The translations under genes and the position numbers were made by a program. A model generated the notes under the pieces. It saw only the letters and a program-made list of their open reading frames with translations, was not told the origin of the DNA and ran no database searches. Of a stretch of DNA of 64,000 bases, positions 45,998 through 56,527 are shown one piece after another. The stretch spans positions 930,001-994,000 of the forward strand of contig JAWHQI010000121.1 in the NCBI GenBank assembly GCA_033032865.1, read 5' to 3'. The stretch comes from Dactylorhiza incarnata (taxonomy: Eukaryota; Streptophyta; Magnoliopsida; Asparagales; Orchidaceae). How positions within the stretch are numbered: position 1 is the first letter of the stretch; every line of letters starts with the position of its first letter.

Positions 45998-46977
45998 ATG
46001 AAGAAGAAAGATATAGATGGCCACATGAGAAAGGAATCAAAGCATACCCTGACTCTCTCAGACAGTGAATCTGAGAATGAAGAAAGCTATGTGACTAGAG
46101 AAGGGATAAGGGCACCACTCACTCTCTCGGACTCTAACTCTGAGGATGAGGAGCTCTATGGGCTGGTTACTGTATCAAATGAAGATAGTCATGATGACTC
46201 ACAGGTATGCACTACTCACACAACTCCAGTACATGTTTCATTTGAAAAGACCCAGGTTGCACCAGATGACTGCTCATCATCTGAAGATGCTGCAGAAGAC
46301 TGCTCATCTTGCAATAATGAGAACCATACTGAGCTAATAGAATAGTTTGACATTCTCTTGGCTGCTCTTAAAAAGAGCAAGAAGTTAGTCAAATCTCAAG
46401 CTGAGAAAATTAGCATCCTCAAGCCCTTCAGATCTCAAGTTGATGAGAAGACCAAGGAGGTGACTAGATTGACCAATGATCTTATCCTACTTCAGAAGAA
46501 GTTTGATGCTCAGGATAGGTCAATCAAGTCCTTAGAGAAAAGGCTTGTGACTAGCTTCTCAAGGCCCAAAACAGTTCTTCCTGTTATAGACTGCTTCTCC
46601 ACTCAAGGCAGAGGAGGACTAGGATATAACAAGGAAGGTGGAGAAACTTCTGACATTAGAACTGTCTTTCAAAAGGTTGCCTCTCCACATGCACCATCAA
46701 CCAAACAGAAGGGAAAGGATTTGCCTCAAAAATCTATCCCCAAAGTCAGATCATTGACTGCGCAACTAGTTAAATCAAGGCACAATCATATGATCAGTAG
46801 AAATGCATGCTGCAATGCAGCCTGCTCATCTAGTCACCTCTCTCACACTCAAAAAGTGACTCAAAAGAGGAGGTACAATAGATTTTGGTGATGTGGCAAG
46901 GTTGGGCACTTTGTTATAGACTTTTGGTTCAATCCAACAGTCTAGAGCAAGGAATGAGAAGTCAATCAGTGGTGTGA
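45998..46977 (+). pseudogene. element F gag, C-terminal half
   Basis: Reads an acidic Ser-rich region (LTLSDSESENEESY) and, after a TAG at 46343, a coiled coil (KKSKKLVKSQAEKISILKPF). The conserved SRPKTVLPVIDCFSTQGRGG aligns with SMPKIILPIIDTFSGQF in element I. A wrecked zinc knuckle lies near 46885-46925: the first Cys positions read Phe and stop, and the last Cys reads Phe. The UBN2 domain and first knuckle are missing, apparently by deletion between the PBS and 45990. The tail resumes after element G at 54567. Confidence 0.82.
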
Positions 46978-47003
46978 CTGCAAATGCTGCACTAGGTAGA
47001 TAG

Positions 47004-48070
47004 TGTTGGATCGGTCGGCGCCATTAGAGGGGGGTGAATAAGGGTTTTCAAAAACTTAAGATTATATTTAGAGCACTTTGAAATATTGCAAGATTAATAC
47101 AATGAGAAATCAAGTAAAACAACAATGAATAGACATGCTTTATTAATATCAAATAATGTTTTACAAAACTTGATTCCTGTGACGCTAGAAATCGGAGGCG
47201 ACTAATAAAAATCCTTTTTGTTTTCTATACCGACTCGTATCCCCACGAACCGGTTGGCTTTAGCCGATCTCTCCCCAGATACGGCCTCAAGCCGCTCTAG
47301 CCAATCTATCCCCAGAAAGGCCTCGAGCACCCCCTAGACCGAGCCTAGATCTAGTCGCCAACACGAGGCGATTTTCAGCCCTAAGTCCTACCCCAGACCT
47401 AGTCGCCAACACGAGGCGATTTCACTACCGTTTACAAAAAGATATGAAATGAAAAGACAATAATATAACAACTCCCTCAAGATGAACTTCTGAAGATGGA
47501 GGCGAAGATCTGCTGTAGAATCGGCGTTTGTCGAAGCGGACTTCGTTTGGATTTGGCGTGATGGAATCCTCCTTCAGAAATTTGCAGAGCTTCGATGGGA
47601 CCTCAAGTTTCGGCCAAGATAGCCTCTGGAGTTGTAGCACTACCTCTCTCTCCTTAATCTCAATTTTAAACGAGAGGTGAGGGGTCCTTTATATAGCCCA
47701 CGCGCTACCGCCGGCGCTAGCTCGGATTAGGCAACGTTTTGCGCGGCAGAATCTCCCATCCGCGGTAAGCTGGCTTCTATGCCTTATGTGCGTCACGCTA
47801 CCGCCGGCGCTATCCGCTACCGCCAGGCATTAGCTTCCTTCTTAAATTGCTTCCGAAATGGCGCTAATCAACGCTATCACCAGGCGCTATCGCTACCGCC
47901 GGCGATAGTGAGATTGTTCGAATTTTGGCATCAATTTTGGGGGCAGTCATCATGTGTACTCCTTGAGTCATGTGGACCTAGTAAACCTGCACACTTGAAC
48001 ACACAAGATCAAATACACATAGGATTTGTTATTCTCAAACCTAGGAGATGCGGAAGACCATGTTCCAACA
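47004..48070 (-). repeat. element G 3' LTR
   Basis: This 1067-bp partner of 53471-54561 contains GCTACCGCCGGCGCTAGC-type inverted words (47700-47910) and repeated CTAGTCGCCAACACGAGGCG words (47350-47420). The frames 47425-47640 and 53893-54108 are the same LTR sequence twice. Confidence 0.95.
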
Positions 48071-48083
48071 AACTCCCCCTTTT
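48071..48083 (-). other. element G polypurine tract
   Basis: The complement reads AAAAGGGGGAGTT directly before the 3' LTR. Similar AGGGGGAG-type blocks occur at 48206, 48223, 48240, 48321, 48350 and 48520. Confidence 0.85.
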
Positions 48084-49809
48084 GATAATAACAAATCCAT
48101 TAATGATAAAACAAAGCATTAATAAAATAAGCATGATGAGACTATACTTGTGTGCGTGTGAGAGTGATGATTTTAGGATGATTATTGATTTTAGCATTTA
48201 GAATTGCTCCCCCTAAATACATGCTCCCCCTATGTGAATGCTCCCCTAATATGTATGCTATCAACTTAATCAATCATGTTGGGTTTTTATTTTGATAGCG
48301 GATTATATTTATTATGTTAGTTCTCCCCCTTTGCATTTTATCATGTTAGTTCTCCCCCTTTGTTATTAGCAAAAGTGGGTAGGGAAACAAAGCACTAAAC
48401 GTGTGTAAATAAAAAGAAGGCATGATCGAGCTTTTTAAGTAAATGATAGGGAGTTTTAGACTTGTCTTTCATTGAAAATGATCAGAGTTATGACTTATTT
48501 TATCCCTTTTGTTTATAGTTCTCCCCCTTTTATATATCAGAGTTGTACCCAAAAAAATAATGATTTCCAAGTAACCAGTCTACCCAGACAATATGTCCAC
48601 ACCCTAGCCCCGTACTAAGTGACGGATGGGCATGAGGAGCTGCAAACAAGCCGTAGGTTGGGGTGTTAGTCCCATATGCAAACACTAGACAAAACTCAAC
48701 CCAGCACTCTTTCCCCCCAGTGCCTCGCAAGGCCCCACTGGAACTCTTCCCCGGTTAAGGACAAGACATGACTAGAGATAAGGTTATCTAATGTCTACAA
48801 CCCTACGCCCCCGCTATGGTGAGAAATGAAGTCATGGATAATAATTATTGGAAACATTAAGCATTTAAATATAATGGGAAAATTCATGGATTTTTATTTG
48901 AAAATAAAATACTCTTAGCAATATTAAAATTCATGAATGAATCAGAGTTTGAGCATTGCGGAAGATTTCGAAAAAGAAACATCATAATAAGAGTTCAAAA
49001 AATAGATGTGTTTTGAGTTTCAAACTTTATAAATATAAGAGTTAAAGCATTTTTGGAAGAAAGAAACAACATCCTTTTAGCAATTAGAAACACAAAAGTA
49101 AAGTTTGATTTGAAATTCAATAATAAGAGGATGTTGTTATAAGCAATATTTTACATGTTGGAGGAGTGTTTAGCATAAAAGTTTACATAGAAATAAATCA
49201 GAGTTTTAAGCATAAAAATGATATGCGTGTTAGAACAACCAATATAAATTTTACCAAGCAAGTCTACCATTTGTTTTTGAAAAAAAATTGAGATTTAAAA
49301 CTTGATATGAGCATGAAAGCGCAAGGTAAAAGTGGTATGGTGATGATGCGGAAGACTTGTAGAAATACATGAAACATCTTATTGTAATCAAGAATAATCC
49401 ATAAAAAGATATATGAGTTTAATTTCAAAAAGAAGATGTTTATGTAAATCATGTTTCAATGAAAATCTTTTATGGTTGACAAACATAACCAAGCATGAAA
49501 TAATATTATCACAAAGAGATTACTACAATGTTATTTCAATTCACATTTTCAAATCATACCAAACATTGTAGAAAGCATGCTAGGTTATCTAGTGCATTTC
49601 ATAAGTAAAGAGTAGTATAGAGTTTGCATTAGGATCCAATACTCATGAGAAGAAGTGTTATGGAAGATAATGACGTGCACATAAGTGTATTTTTGAGTAG
49701 AGTAAACACATATTTTAATCAAAAATACAAGTAATATGTAATGTAAAAGCAATAAAACACAAATAAGATTACTTCCACACACTTTAATGCACAAAAAGAT
49801 GTACAACTA

Positions 49810-49870
49810 CCAAGGTGCTTTGCACACACAATGCTCATTAAGACTTATCAGGGTGCAAAGTAGTGCTTGG
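49810..49870 (-). other. hairpin element, copy 1
   Basis: 61 nt. The outer stem CCAAG/CTTGG and inner stem CTTTGCAC/GTGCAAAG enclose a loop with CATTAAGACTTAT. It is paired with copy 2, which keeps the stem but changes both arms. Confidence 0.7.
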
Positions 49871-49986
49871 GGGATCACATAATTTTATTCTTGTTTTTTT
49901 TTATTGTGATCTGGTGTACTTCAGAATAAGTGGTTTTTATTTTTGAAAGAAAGATGTGGTTTGCACAAGATACTTTATTATTCTTT

Positions 49987-50047
49987 CCAAGGTGCTCAAC
50001 CTCACAACGCTTATTAAGACTTATGAGGAGGTTCAAGTAGTGCTTGG
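49987..50047 (-). other. hairpin element, copy 2
   Basis: 61 nt. The same outer stem CCAAG/CTTGG is present, with inner stem AACCTC/GAGGTT, a different sequence from copy 1 but again complementary. The loop shares ATTAAGACTTAT and the 3' arm shares AAGTAGTGCTTGG. Confidence 0.7.
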
Positions 50048-50572
50048 TGGAGGTAACTTTGTTAAATTATTTCATTATTTTTGTTTTGTGCAAAGTTCTC
50101 CGAATACACTTGTTTTGCAAACCAATATAATTTATAAGAAAGATAACCACTTTTCTTAATTTGTAAAAGTGCAAATGAAGGAGTGTAAGTAAGATACTTG
50201 TGCCATTTTAATTCATTGTACTAATACAAAACATACACAAGCATTCTTAGATTTAAACACAATTGTAGACAATGCCAAAAATAAGTGAGTGAATAAAGAT
50301 CATTATCAAACATAAAACATTTACTCATACTTAGAGGCATGCTACGCATAGTTCTACACACCTTTTTCAATATAATTTATGCACATATTAATAGATATAT
50401 CTAAGCATGATGAAAGCAATGTTCAAATTAGTTTGAAAAGATAAATTGCAACATTATAGAAGTTCCAAATAATAGGTTAAATCATGCTTGATTTTCAATG
50501 AAGTCCATACAATATTTTGTTGATATTTTTGAAGAATAATTTTTATTTAAAGTTTGAACTTATAAAATTGAT

Positions 50573-50660
50573 CTTGGACTTCCCGAGGACAACCTTGTGA
50601 GAGGTTCGCCCGGTACTAGGTGATATGATGGGATGATAGCCCAAATCACCTTTTCGCAAG
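50573..50660 (-). other. conserved structured element, copy 3 (element G)
   Basis: 88 nt matching the Athila copies: CTTGGACTTCCCGAGG, GGTTCGCCCGGTACTAGG and GGGATGATAGCCCAAAT, ending in CGCAAG. The outer ends pair as CTTG/CAAG with one bulge, and GGGATGATAGCCC can form a hairpin. Confidence 0.7.
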
Positions 50661-51950
50661 ATATAAGTAAAAAGTTAAGTTCAATAACAATTTTTGATAA
50701 AAATTTTGTTTTATATTTTTGTGTTTGATTTTTGCTTTAAGACAAACAAATGACAAATCACAAAGGCAAAACATATAATATTTTTTGTAATTTGGCTTTT
50801 GTATTTTTGTATTTGATTTTTCAAAAATATAATAGAAGCAAAAGTGCAGAAATGAATAGTACATATAAAATAATATATTTTTATTGATTTTTCAGAATTT
50901 TAGAATTTCAGAAAATCGGAGACTCGAGCTATCGCCGGCGTTAGGTACTAGCGCCTGCGTTAGCTCACAGAGAGTGCTCATTTTGATCATATAGCCTAGT
51001 TTTTCTTCGATTTTGCTTCTGATTTTTCTTAATTATGTTTGTGTAATGTAAGGGCTGTCTAATGAAGTGAAAAGATGAGAAAAAATCGCAAAAAGTTGCG
51101 GAAGTTAAAATTTTAGTTCATGGGTTACACCTTCATTAAAGTTCCATAGTCATTAAACCTTAATTCTTGAGTTTTGCACAACCATTTAAGCTTTATAGGA
51201 TATGCAAACAAAGAAGATATGATTGAACATATATGCATGATTTTATTGATAAATATGAGATGATGTTTTCACAAATAGCAACATGGATATGTCCTAACAT
51301 ATAAAACCTAACATAGATATAAATATTCTTTAGGTGATAATGTTAGTACGATAAGTTTATTGTTATGCCAAAGTTTGATAGTGTTTCAACTTATAGACCT
51401 AGAATAAAGTGAAGATTCTATTTGACTTGGTCTTGTTGATATCAAGATGATTCTAAGGTCTAAACTTTACAACAATCACAATACATAATACATCAACCAT
51501 GTTATGTAATTATAATATCAATTGTCATCATATAATAAAGAACATAGTGATAATTGAGTTTTCTTTTAGATCTTGATCTTTTCTTTTAGATCATGTTATT
51601 TCTCTACTTTGGTTGATGTGGGCTATAAAGCTTAATAGCCTAATCATATCTTATAGCAAATTTATAGTTCCATTTATGAATACTATATGATATATATATA
51701 TAGGCAATGAATATAAGAAAGAGAGATAGGTCATTAAAACAAGAAATATGATTATGAATTTTGATTAATTTGATTGATAAAATCATTAAGTTTTAAAAGA
51801 TAGAATCATATTTCAAATAACATATAGGATGACCATTACATGATAGCTCAAAAAAAAAAGAAAAATAGAAGAGACATTAAAGCTCATCATGAAGTAGAAG
51901 TTTGTATATTTTATTTTAATTGATTTCTACTTCATGCAAATGTTGGGATA

Positions 51951-53422
51951 CTAATGAATAAGAGATTTAGGTATCCAAAGGGGACCGGGAGTAGCGGTTC
52001 CTTTTGGTACCCAAATATATCGTGTTTGCTTTTGGGGAGATATGATTGAATGGGCCCTTTTGTTTTGAGTTTGTGTTTCTTTTGGCCGTCATTCAAACAT
52101 TGGTTTAATATTATTCTTATTTATCAAATTTCCATGATGATTTTGCAAAATATTCTTTATAGGAGATTTGTTTATTTTTAAGTTTATGTTGGGAGAGTGG
52201 TTATTTTGTAAGTGATAATTATTTGGAATTTTATTTTCAAGCATTTGATATTTTTTATTTCCTTTGTTGGGCTTAGACGTATTATGGAAACTCATATTTA
52301 ACTTGCTTTTGGAATTTGTTTGAAATTGTTGATTTATGTGTTGAGAATTTTTCTTTATTATTTCCTTAAGCAAGTTGACTTTAGTTTCCAATTCATAATT
52401 CTTAACGTTAAGATTATGTCTTGCTTTGTTATAGGCTATTGTGCTATTTTTAAGAGTGGATACAATAGACTCAATATGATTTTGATAATTGTTTCTATAT
52501 TCATCAAATGTTTCATCCATCTCTTGAATTTTTATTTTAAAATCTTTGCACTTAGCACAATCATTTTTCAAGGAAGAATTTTCTACACAAAATCTTTCAT
52601 TTTGTTCTTTTATACAAATAAGTTCCTTTTCAAGTTCTTTGCATTTTTCATTTAAATTATTACAATCAAAACAGGATTTTGTATTTTCAAGTAAAAAACA
52701 AGATGATGAAGACACATCACAATTTGATTCTAAATTAACATTAGCTTTTAATCTCTTATTTTCTAAATGTAAATTTTTAATTGTGATTTTCAATTTCTTG
52801 ATCTTACGTTTAGCAGTTTTTAGTATATTGAAACTAGAAATGGAAGATATCACACAAGAAGAAGATTTAGACTTTCTTACAGCGCTTTTGGTTGAGGGAG
52901 GATTTGAACATATTGTTCCTTTGTCTTCTTCTTGGCACTCCTCCTCCAAAAGTAAGATTTCTTCTTCTTTTTCTCTTGGTGTATTGTTCTCCTTTTCTAT
53001 TTCAATATTCTCCTTGGCTTCGCTCCGAGAGAGATCTTCTTGAATGATAATGGATGCTTGTACGTTCTTTTCCTCCTGTGTTTGTTCCATACCTGCGAGA
53101 GGAAGATCATACATTTCTTCAAGAAATTTCCATACTTTATAAGCATTAGAAAAGCAATACACAAATTTGAAATTTTCATTAGATAGTGCACAAAATAAAT
53201 AGTGTTTGGCTTTGGCATTTAGCTGACGTTCTTTTTTATTCGATTCATCCGCACGTCTTATAATTGCTAAGTTCCATACTTCGATGTCTAAAGTTTTAAT
53301 AAATTTTTCCATTAAAATTTTCCATCCTTTATAATTTGTTCCTTCAAACAAAGTGGTTTATGTGATATTTCATCTTCACAGAAATTTGCCCCACTAGTTG
53401 AAGCGAGATCATGAGACGCCAT
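51951..53422 (-). pseudogene. element G gag
   Basis: The ATG at 53422 opens MASHDLASTSGANFCEDEIS; after about 20 codons one base is missing. The frame then stays open for 420 codons: FEGTNYKGWKILMEKFIK and KHYLFCALSNENFKFV (copia gag capsid start), a long coiled coil (KTAKRKIKKLKITIKNLHLENKRL, ELEKELICIKEQNERF) and an Asn/Lys-rich end. A TGA at about 52089 is followed in frame by YIWVPKGT and WIPKS, the usual gag tail, to TAG at 51951. No CCHC knuckle is recognisable. It would form a capsid. No protease is present to process it. Confidence 0.82.
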
Positions 53423-53454
53423 TATTCTCGATTGTTAAGCCGATTGGAATAAAA

Positions 53455-53468
53455 CCGCTCTGATACCA
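53455..53468 (-). other. element G primer binding site
   Basis: The complement reads TGGTATCAGAGCGG two bases inside the 5' LTR; initiator-Met tRNA type. Confidence 0.9.
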
Positions 53469-53470
53469 CT

Positions 53471-54561
53471 TGTTGGATCGGTCGGCGCCCTTAGAGGGGG
53501 GGTGAATAAGGGTTTTCAAAAACTTAAGATTATATTTAGAGCACTTTGAAATATTGCAAGATTAATACAATGAGAAATCAAGTAAAACAACAATGAATAG
53601 ACATGCTTTATTAATATCAAATAATGTTTTACAAAACTTGATTCCTGTGACGCTAGAAATCGGAGGCGACTAATAAAAATCCTTTTTGTTTTCTATACCG
53701 ACTCGTATCCCCACGAACCGGTTGGCTTTAGCCGATCTCTCCCCAGATACGGCCTCAAGCCGCTCTAGCCAATCTATCCCCAGAAAGGCCTCGAGCACCC
53801 CCTAGACCTAGCCTAGATCTAGTCGCCAACACGAGGCAATTTTCAGCCCTAAGTCCTACCCCAGACCTAATCGCCAACACGAGGCGATTTCACTACCGTT
53901 TACAAAAAGATATGAAATGAAAAGACAATAATATAACAACTCCCTCAAGATGAACTTCTGAAGATGGAGGAGAAGATCTATTGTAGAATCGGCGTTTGTC
54001 GAAGCGGACTTCGTTTGGATTTGGCGTGATGGAATCCTCCTTCAAAAATTTGCAGAGCTTCGCTGGGACCTCAAGTTTCGGCCAAGATAGCCTCTGGAGT
54101 TGTAGCACTACCTCTCTCTCCTTAATCTCAATTTTAAACGAGAGGTGAGGGGTCCTTTATATAGCCCACGCGCTACCGCCGGCGTTAGCACTACCGTCGG
54201 CGCTAGCGCTACCGCCGGCGCTAGACCGGATTAGGCAACATTTTGCGCGGCAGAATCTCCCATCCGCGGCAAGCTGGCTTCTATGCCTCATGTGCGTCAC
54301 GCTACCGTCGGCGCTATCCGCTACCGCTAGGCGTTAGCTTCCTTCTTAAATTGCTTCCGAAATGGCGCTAATCAACGCTATCGCTACCGCCGGCGATAGT
54401 GAGCTTGTTCGAATTTTGGCCTCAATTTTGGGGGCAGTCATCATGTGTACTCCTTGAGTCATGTGGACCTAGTAAACCTGCACACTTGAACACACAAGAT
54501 CAAATACACATATGATTTGTTATTCTCAAACCTAGGAGATGCGGAAGACCATGTTCCAACA
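53471..54561 (-). repeat. element G 5' LTR
   Basis: A 1091-bp LTR with TATATAAAG on the minus strand (complement of 54155-54163). It has one more GCTACCGCCGGCG(C/T)TAG unit than the 3' LTR at 54170-54225, showing that the array changes length after insertion. Confidence 0.95.
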
Positions 54562-54566
54562 GATAG

Positions 54567-54628
54567 ATTTCTTACTGTGCTAACAAGAACCTAGGACCCA
54601 AGTTCACTTGGGTTCCTAAGGAATATTA
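54567..54628 (+). pseudogene. element F gag tail
   Basis: Reads NKNLGPKFTWVPKEY then a stop, matching the RNRGPNPYWVPKGK tail of element I's gag. It joins the frame interrupted by element G. Confidence 0.75.
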
Positions 54629-56064
54629 AATCTGTTTTGTAAGTTTGTCCAAGTGGTCAACTAAAAGCAAATATGGCCAATGGACAATAAGTAATCCAGA
54701 GTTAAATCTGGGATAAGAAGAAACTCACCATAAATAAAGGTATCATGCTTGACACAATTATTGGATCTCACAAATAGTCCAACAATTCAGGTATGTGTTC
54801 CTTTACAGTTTATGATAAGAAATAATCAAATAATTCACATGTTTAGAAATGGAGAAACACACATTTGCTCTAAGTCATCACATGAAGAAAAGTAACTTAA
54901 CAAATCTGAAGAGAAAGGAATATGTGAGTTTAGTACTTCAGCAGAAGAGAACAGGGAAAGCTGCCAAGGTGGTTGCCTCAGGGGAGAAGGAGCCCCCAGT
55001 AGCTCTGAAGAAAGGAGAAGCCCCGCCCTGGAGAGTGATACAGTTAAGGGGGAGCACCAACCTGTGTGCTCAGCCCAAGATACTGAAATGGTTGAGGGGG
55101 AGACTCAGAATGAGAATGATGTGCAAAAAGAAGAATCAAGAAGCTACAGAATGATCACTGAAGACACCACCCTTAAAAAGGGGAAGTCCTGAAATCATGG
55201 GCACTGAGATGTATGATACCCTGTAGTAAAAAGTATAGGAGGGGAAGCAAGACCCTAAAAAGAGTCTCTACACCATCACATCATAAGGAAACTACATGCT
55301 CCTCAATTAAGCAAGTAAAGATCCCTCTAACTGAGGATTGAAAGAAAGCAAGTAAAGGATTGAAGAATAATGTTGCTGCTTATTCTATTAGTCTTAGTAA
55401 AAGCCTTTGTCCAACAGAACAATGTTGCAGTTGAGGGGGAGCATACAAGGATCCTTGCACAGGACAAGATGAATGCCTAAGAATGATGATCTAGGAAGTC
55501 AAGAACAGTAGGAGCAAAGGTAGGAGAAAAGTGCAAAGGATAAAAGGAACTGGCTCATGTGATAGCTAAAAGTAAATGTGGTTGAAATTCTATTTTAAAA
55601 CATTGAGCTTAACTCTAGAATGTCAATAAAGTGGTAACACTCTTAAAAATACAATCACTTTAATATATGAAGGTGAAGCTAACATGCAACACACCGATGG
55701 AACAAATAAAGACAATATCGTCGTAATCACAAAACGATATCGTCGTAACAATAGTGTGTATCGTCGGAATGACAATTTGTATCGTCGACATGACTCCACG
55801 ACTTCATCGCAAAGTCACAACGATACGTAAGTATTCACTTGAGATTTCAGAACTCTGAAATCAATCAATCACGACCACTCAATCTAATTTAAGTAAACAT
55901 TTGATAAGGTACACTTCGCCTTTCACACAATAAGTTATAAATAGGATCATGTGTCTTGAATCAAAAGCACTTGCTACATTTGCCCTACAAAACCGTCGTG
56001 TACTCCTCGACTTCAAAGAGTGAATTAGTCGACTCTGCTAAGACCTCCTCTGATTAACAATGAA
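54629..56064 (+). other. element F spacer and ORF2 leader
   Basis: Sits where pol should be, but no pol motif is visible. 54900-55450 contains AGGGGGAG-type blocks and a 101-codon frame (54849-55154, KTGKAAKVVASGEKEPPVAL in part) resembling the acidic/PPT-like repeats of ORF2 tails. 55700-55830 holds ATCGTCGA/CGTCGTA words like those of F's U3. TATAAATA occurs at 55936-55943, about 120 bp before ORF2, and may be an internal promoter. Confidence 0.5.
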
Positions 56065-56527
56065 ATAGCACCAAAGAAAGAAGGATATCTGTATGAAGAA
56101 AGCAAAGTGATCAGGAATGGCTTTTCGAAGGCTTCAAAAGGGATTCAAAACACCATAAAGTTGCTCGACTCCGTCAACTTGGAGTTCGTTCTGTCTGAAC
56201 TAACAGGAATACTGAAGAGAGAAGTTTTGGAGTTCTATTCGAACGCCAAGGGAGGGTCGAAAGGAACGTCCATTAAGCGCTAAGTCAGTGGAATAAGAGT
56301 TAAGGTAACTCCCAAGAGATTGGACAGAGTTCTGAAACTGCCAATCTTTGTTGATGATGAGGAGAACGAAGAGGTCACCCAAGATGACCTAGACAAAGCA
56401 ACAGCATGGTGCGAGCATTCCAGGAAGACCTATGGGTCTCTGGAAAGGAAGAACTTCAATCAGCAGGGAAACTGCTAGCTGATGTAGTAGGAAAGGCCCT
56501 TCTCTGCAAGGTTGGGTCTCATGACAG
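56065..56527 (+). pseudogene. element F ORF2, N-terminal part
   Basis: The codon where ATG is expected reads ATA (56065), followed by APKKEGYLYEESKVIRNGF. A TAA lies at 56281 and a frameshift near 56420. After it, LLADVVGKALLCKVGSHDSV matches LLADIVGKILLCKISAHDAV in D and the corresponding block in C. Element H is inserted directly after this block. This divergent copy shows that ORF2's N-terminal domain is shared by more than one element family. Confidence 0.8.

Larger units (their letters stand above)
48084..51950 (-). other. element G long non-coding 3' region
   Basis: AT-rich region occupying the place of pol. Contents: repeated PPT-like blocks (48200-48530), a GC-rich patch with strong local hairpins (48571-48830, for example CCAGTG...CACTGG near 48718), two 61-nt related hairpins (49810-49870, 49987-50047) and the third copy of the 83-88-nt conserved element (50573-50660). 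A CGCCGGCGTTAG word near 50935 echoes the LTR. No open frame has recognisable content. Confidence 0.75.
47004..54561 (-). mobile_element. gag-only copia element 'G' (no pol)
   Basis: It is 7558 bp long with the exact TSD GATAG (46999-47003 and 54562-54566). LTRs of 1067 and 1091 bp start TGTTGGAACATGG in element sense and end CCGATCCAACA. Minus-strand order: LTR, PBS, gag, about 3.9 kb of AT-rich non-coding sequence, PPT, LTR. No pol motif is present. The LTR pair is nearly identical apart from an internal array-length change, so insertion was recent. The gag has one frameshift and one stop. Confidence 0.94.
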
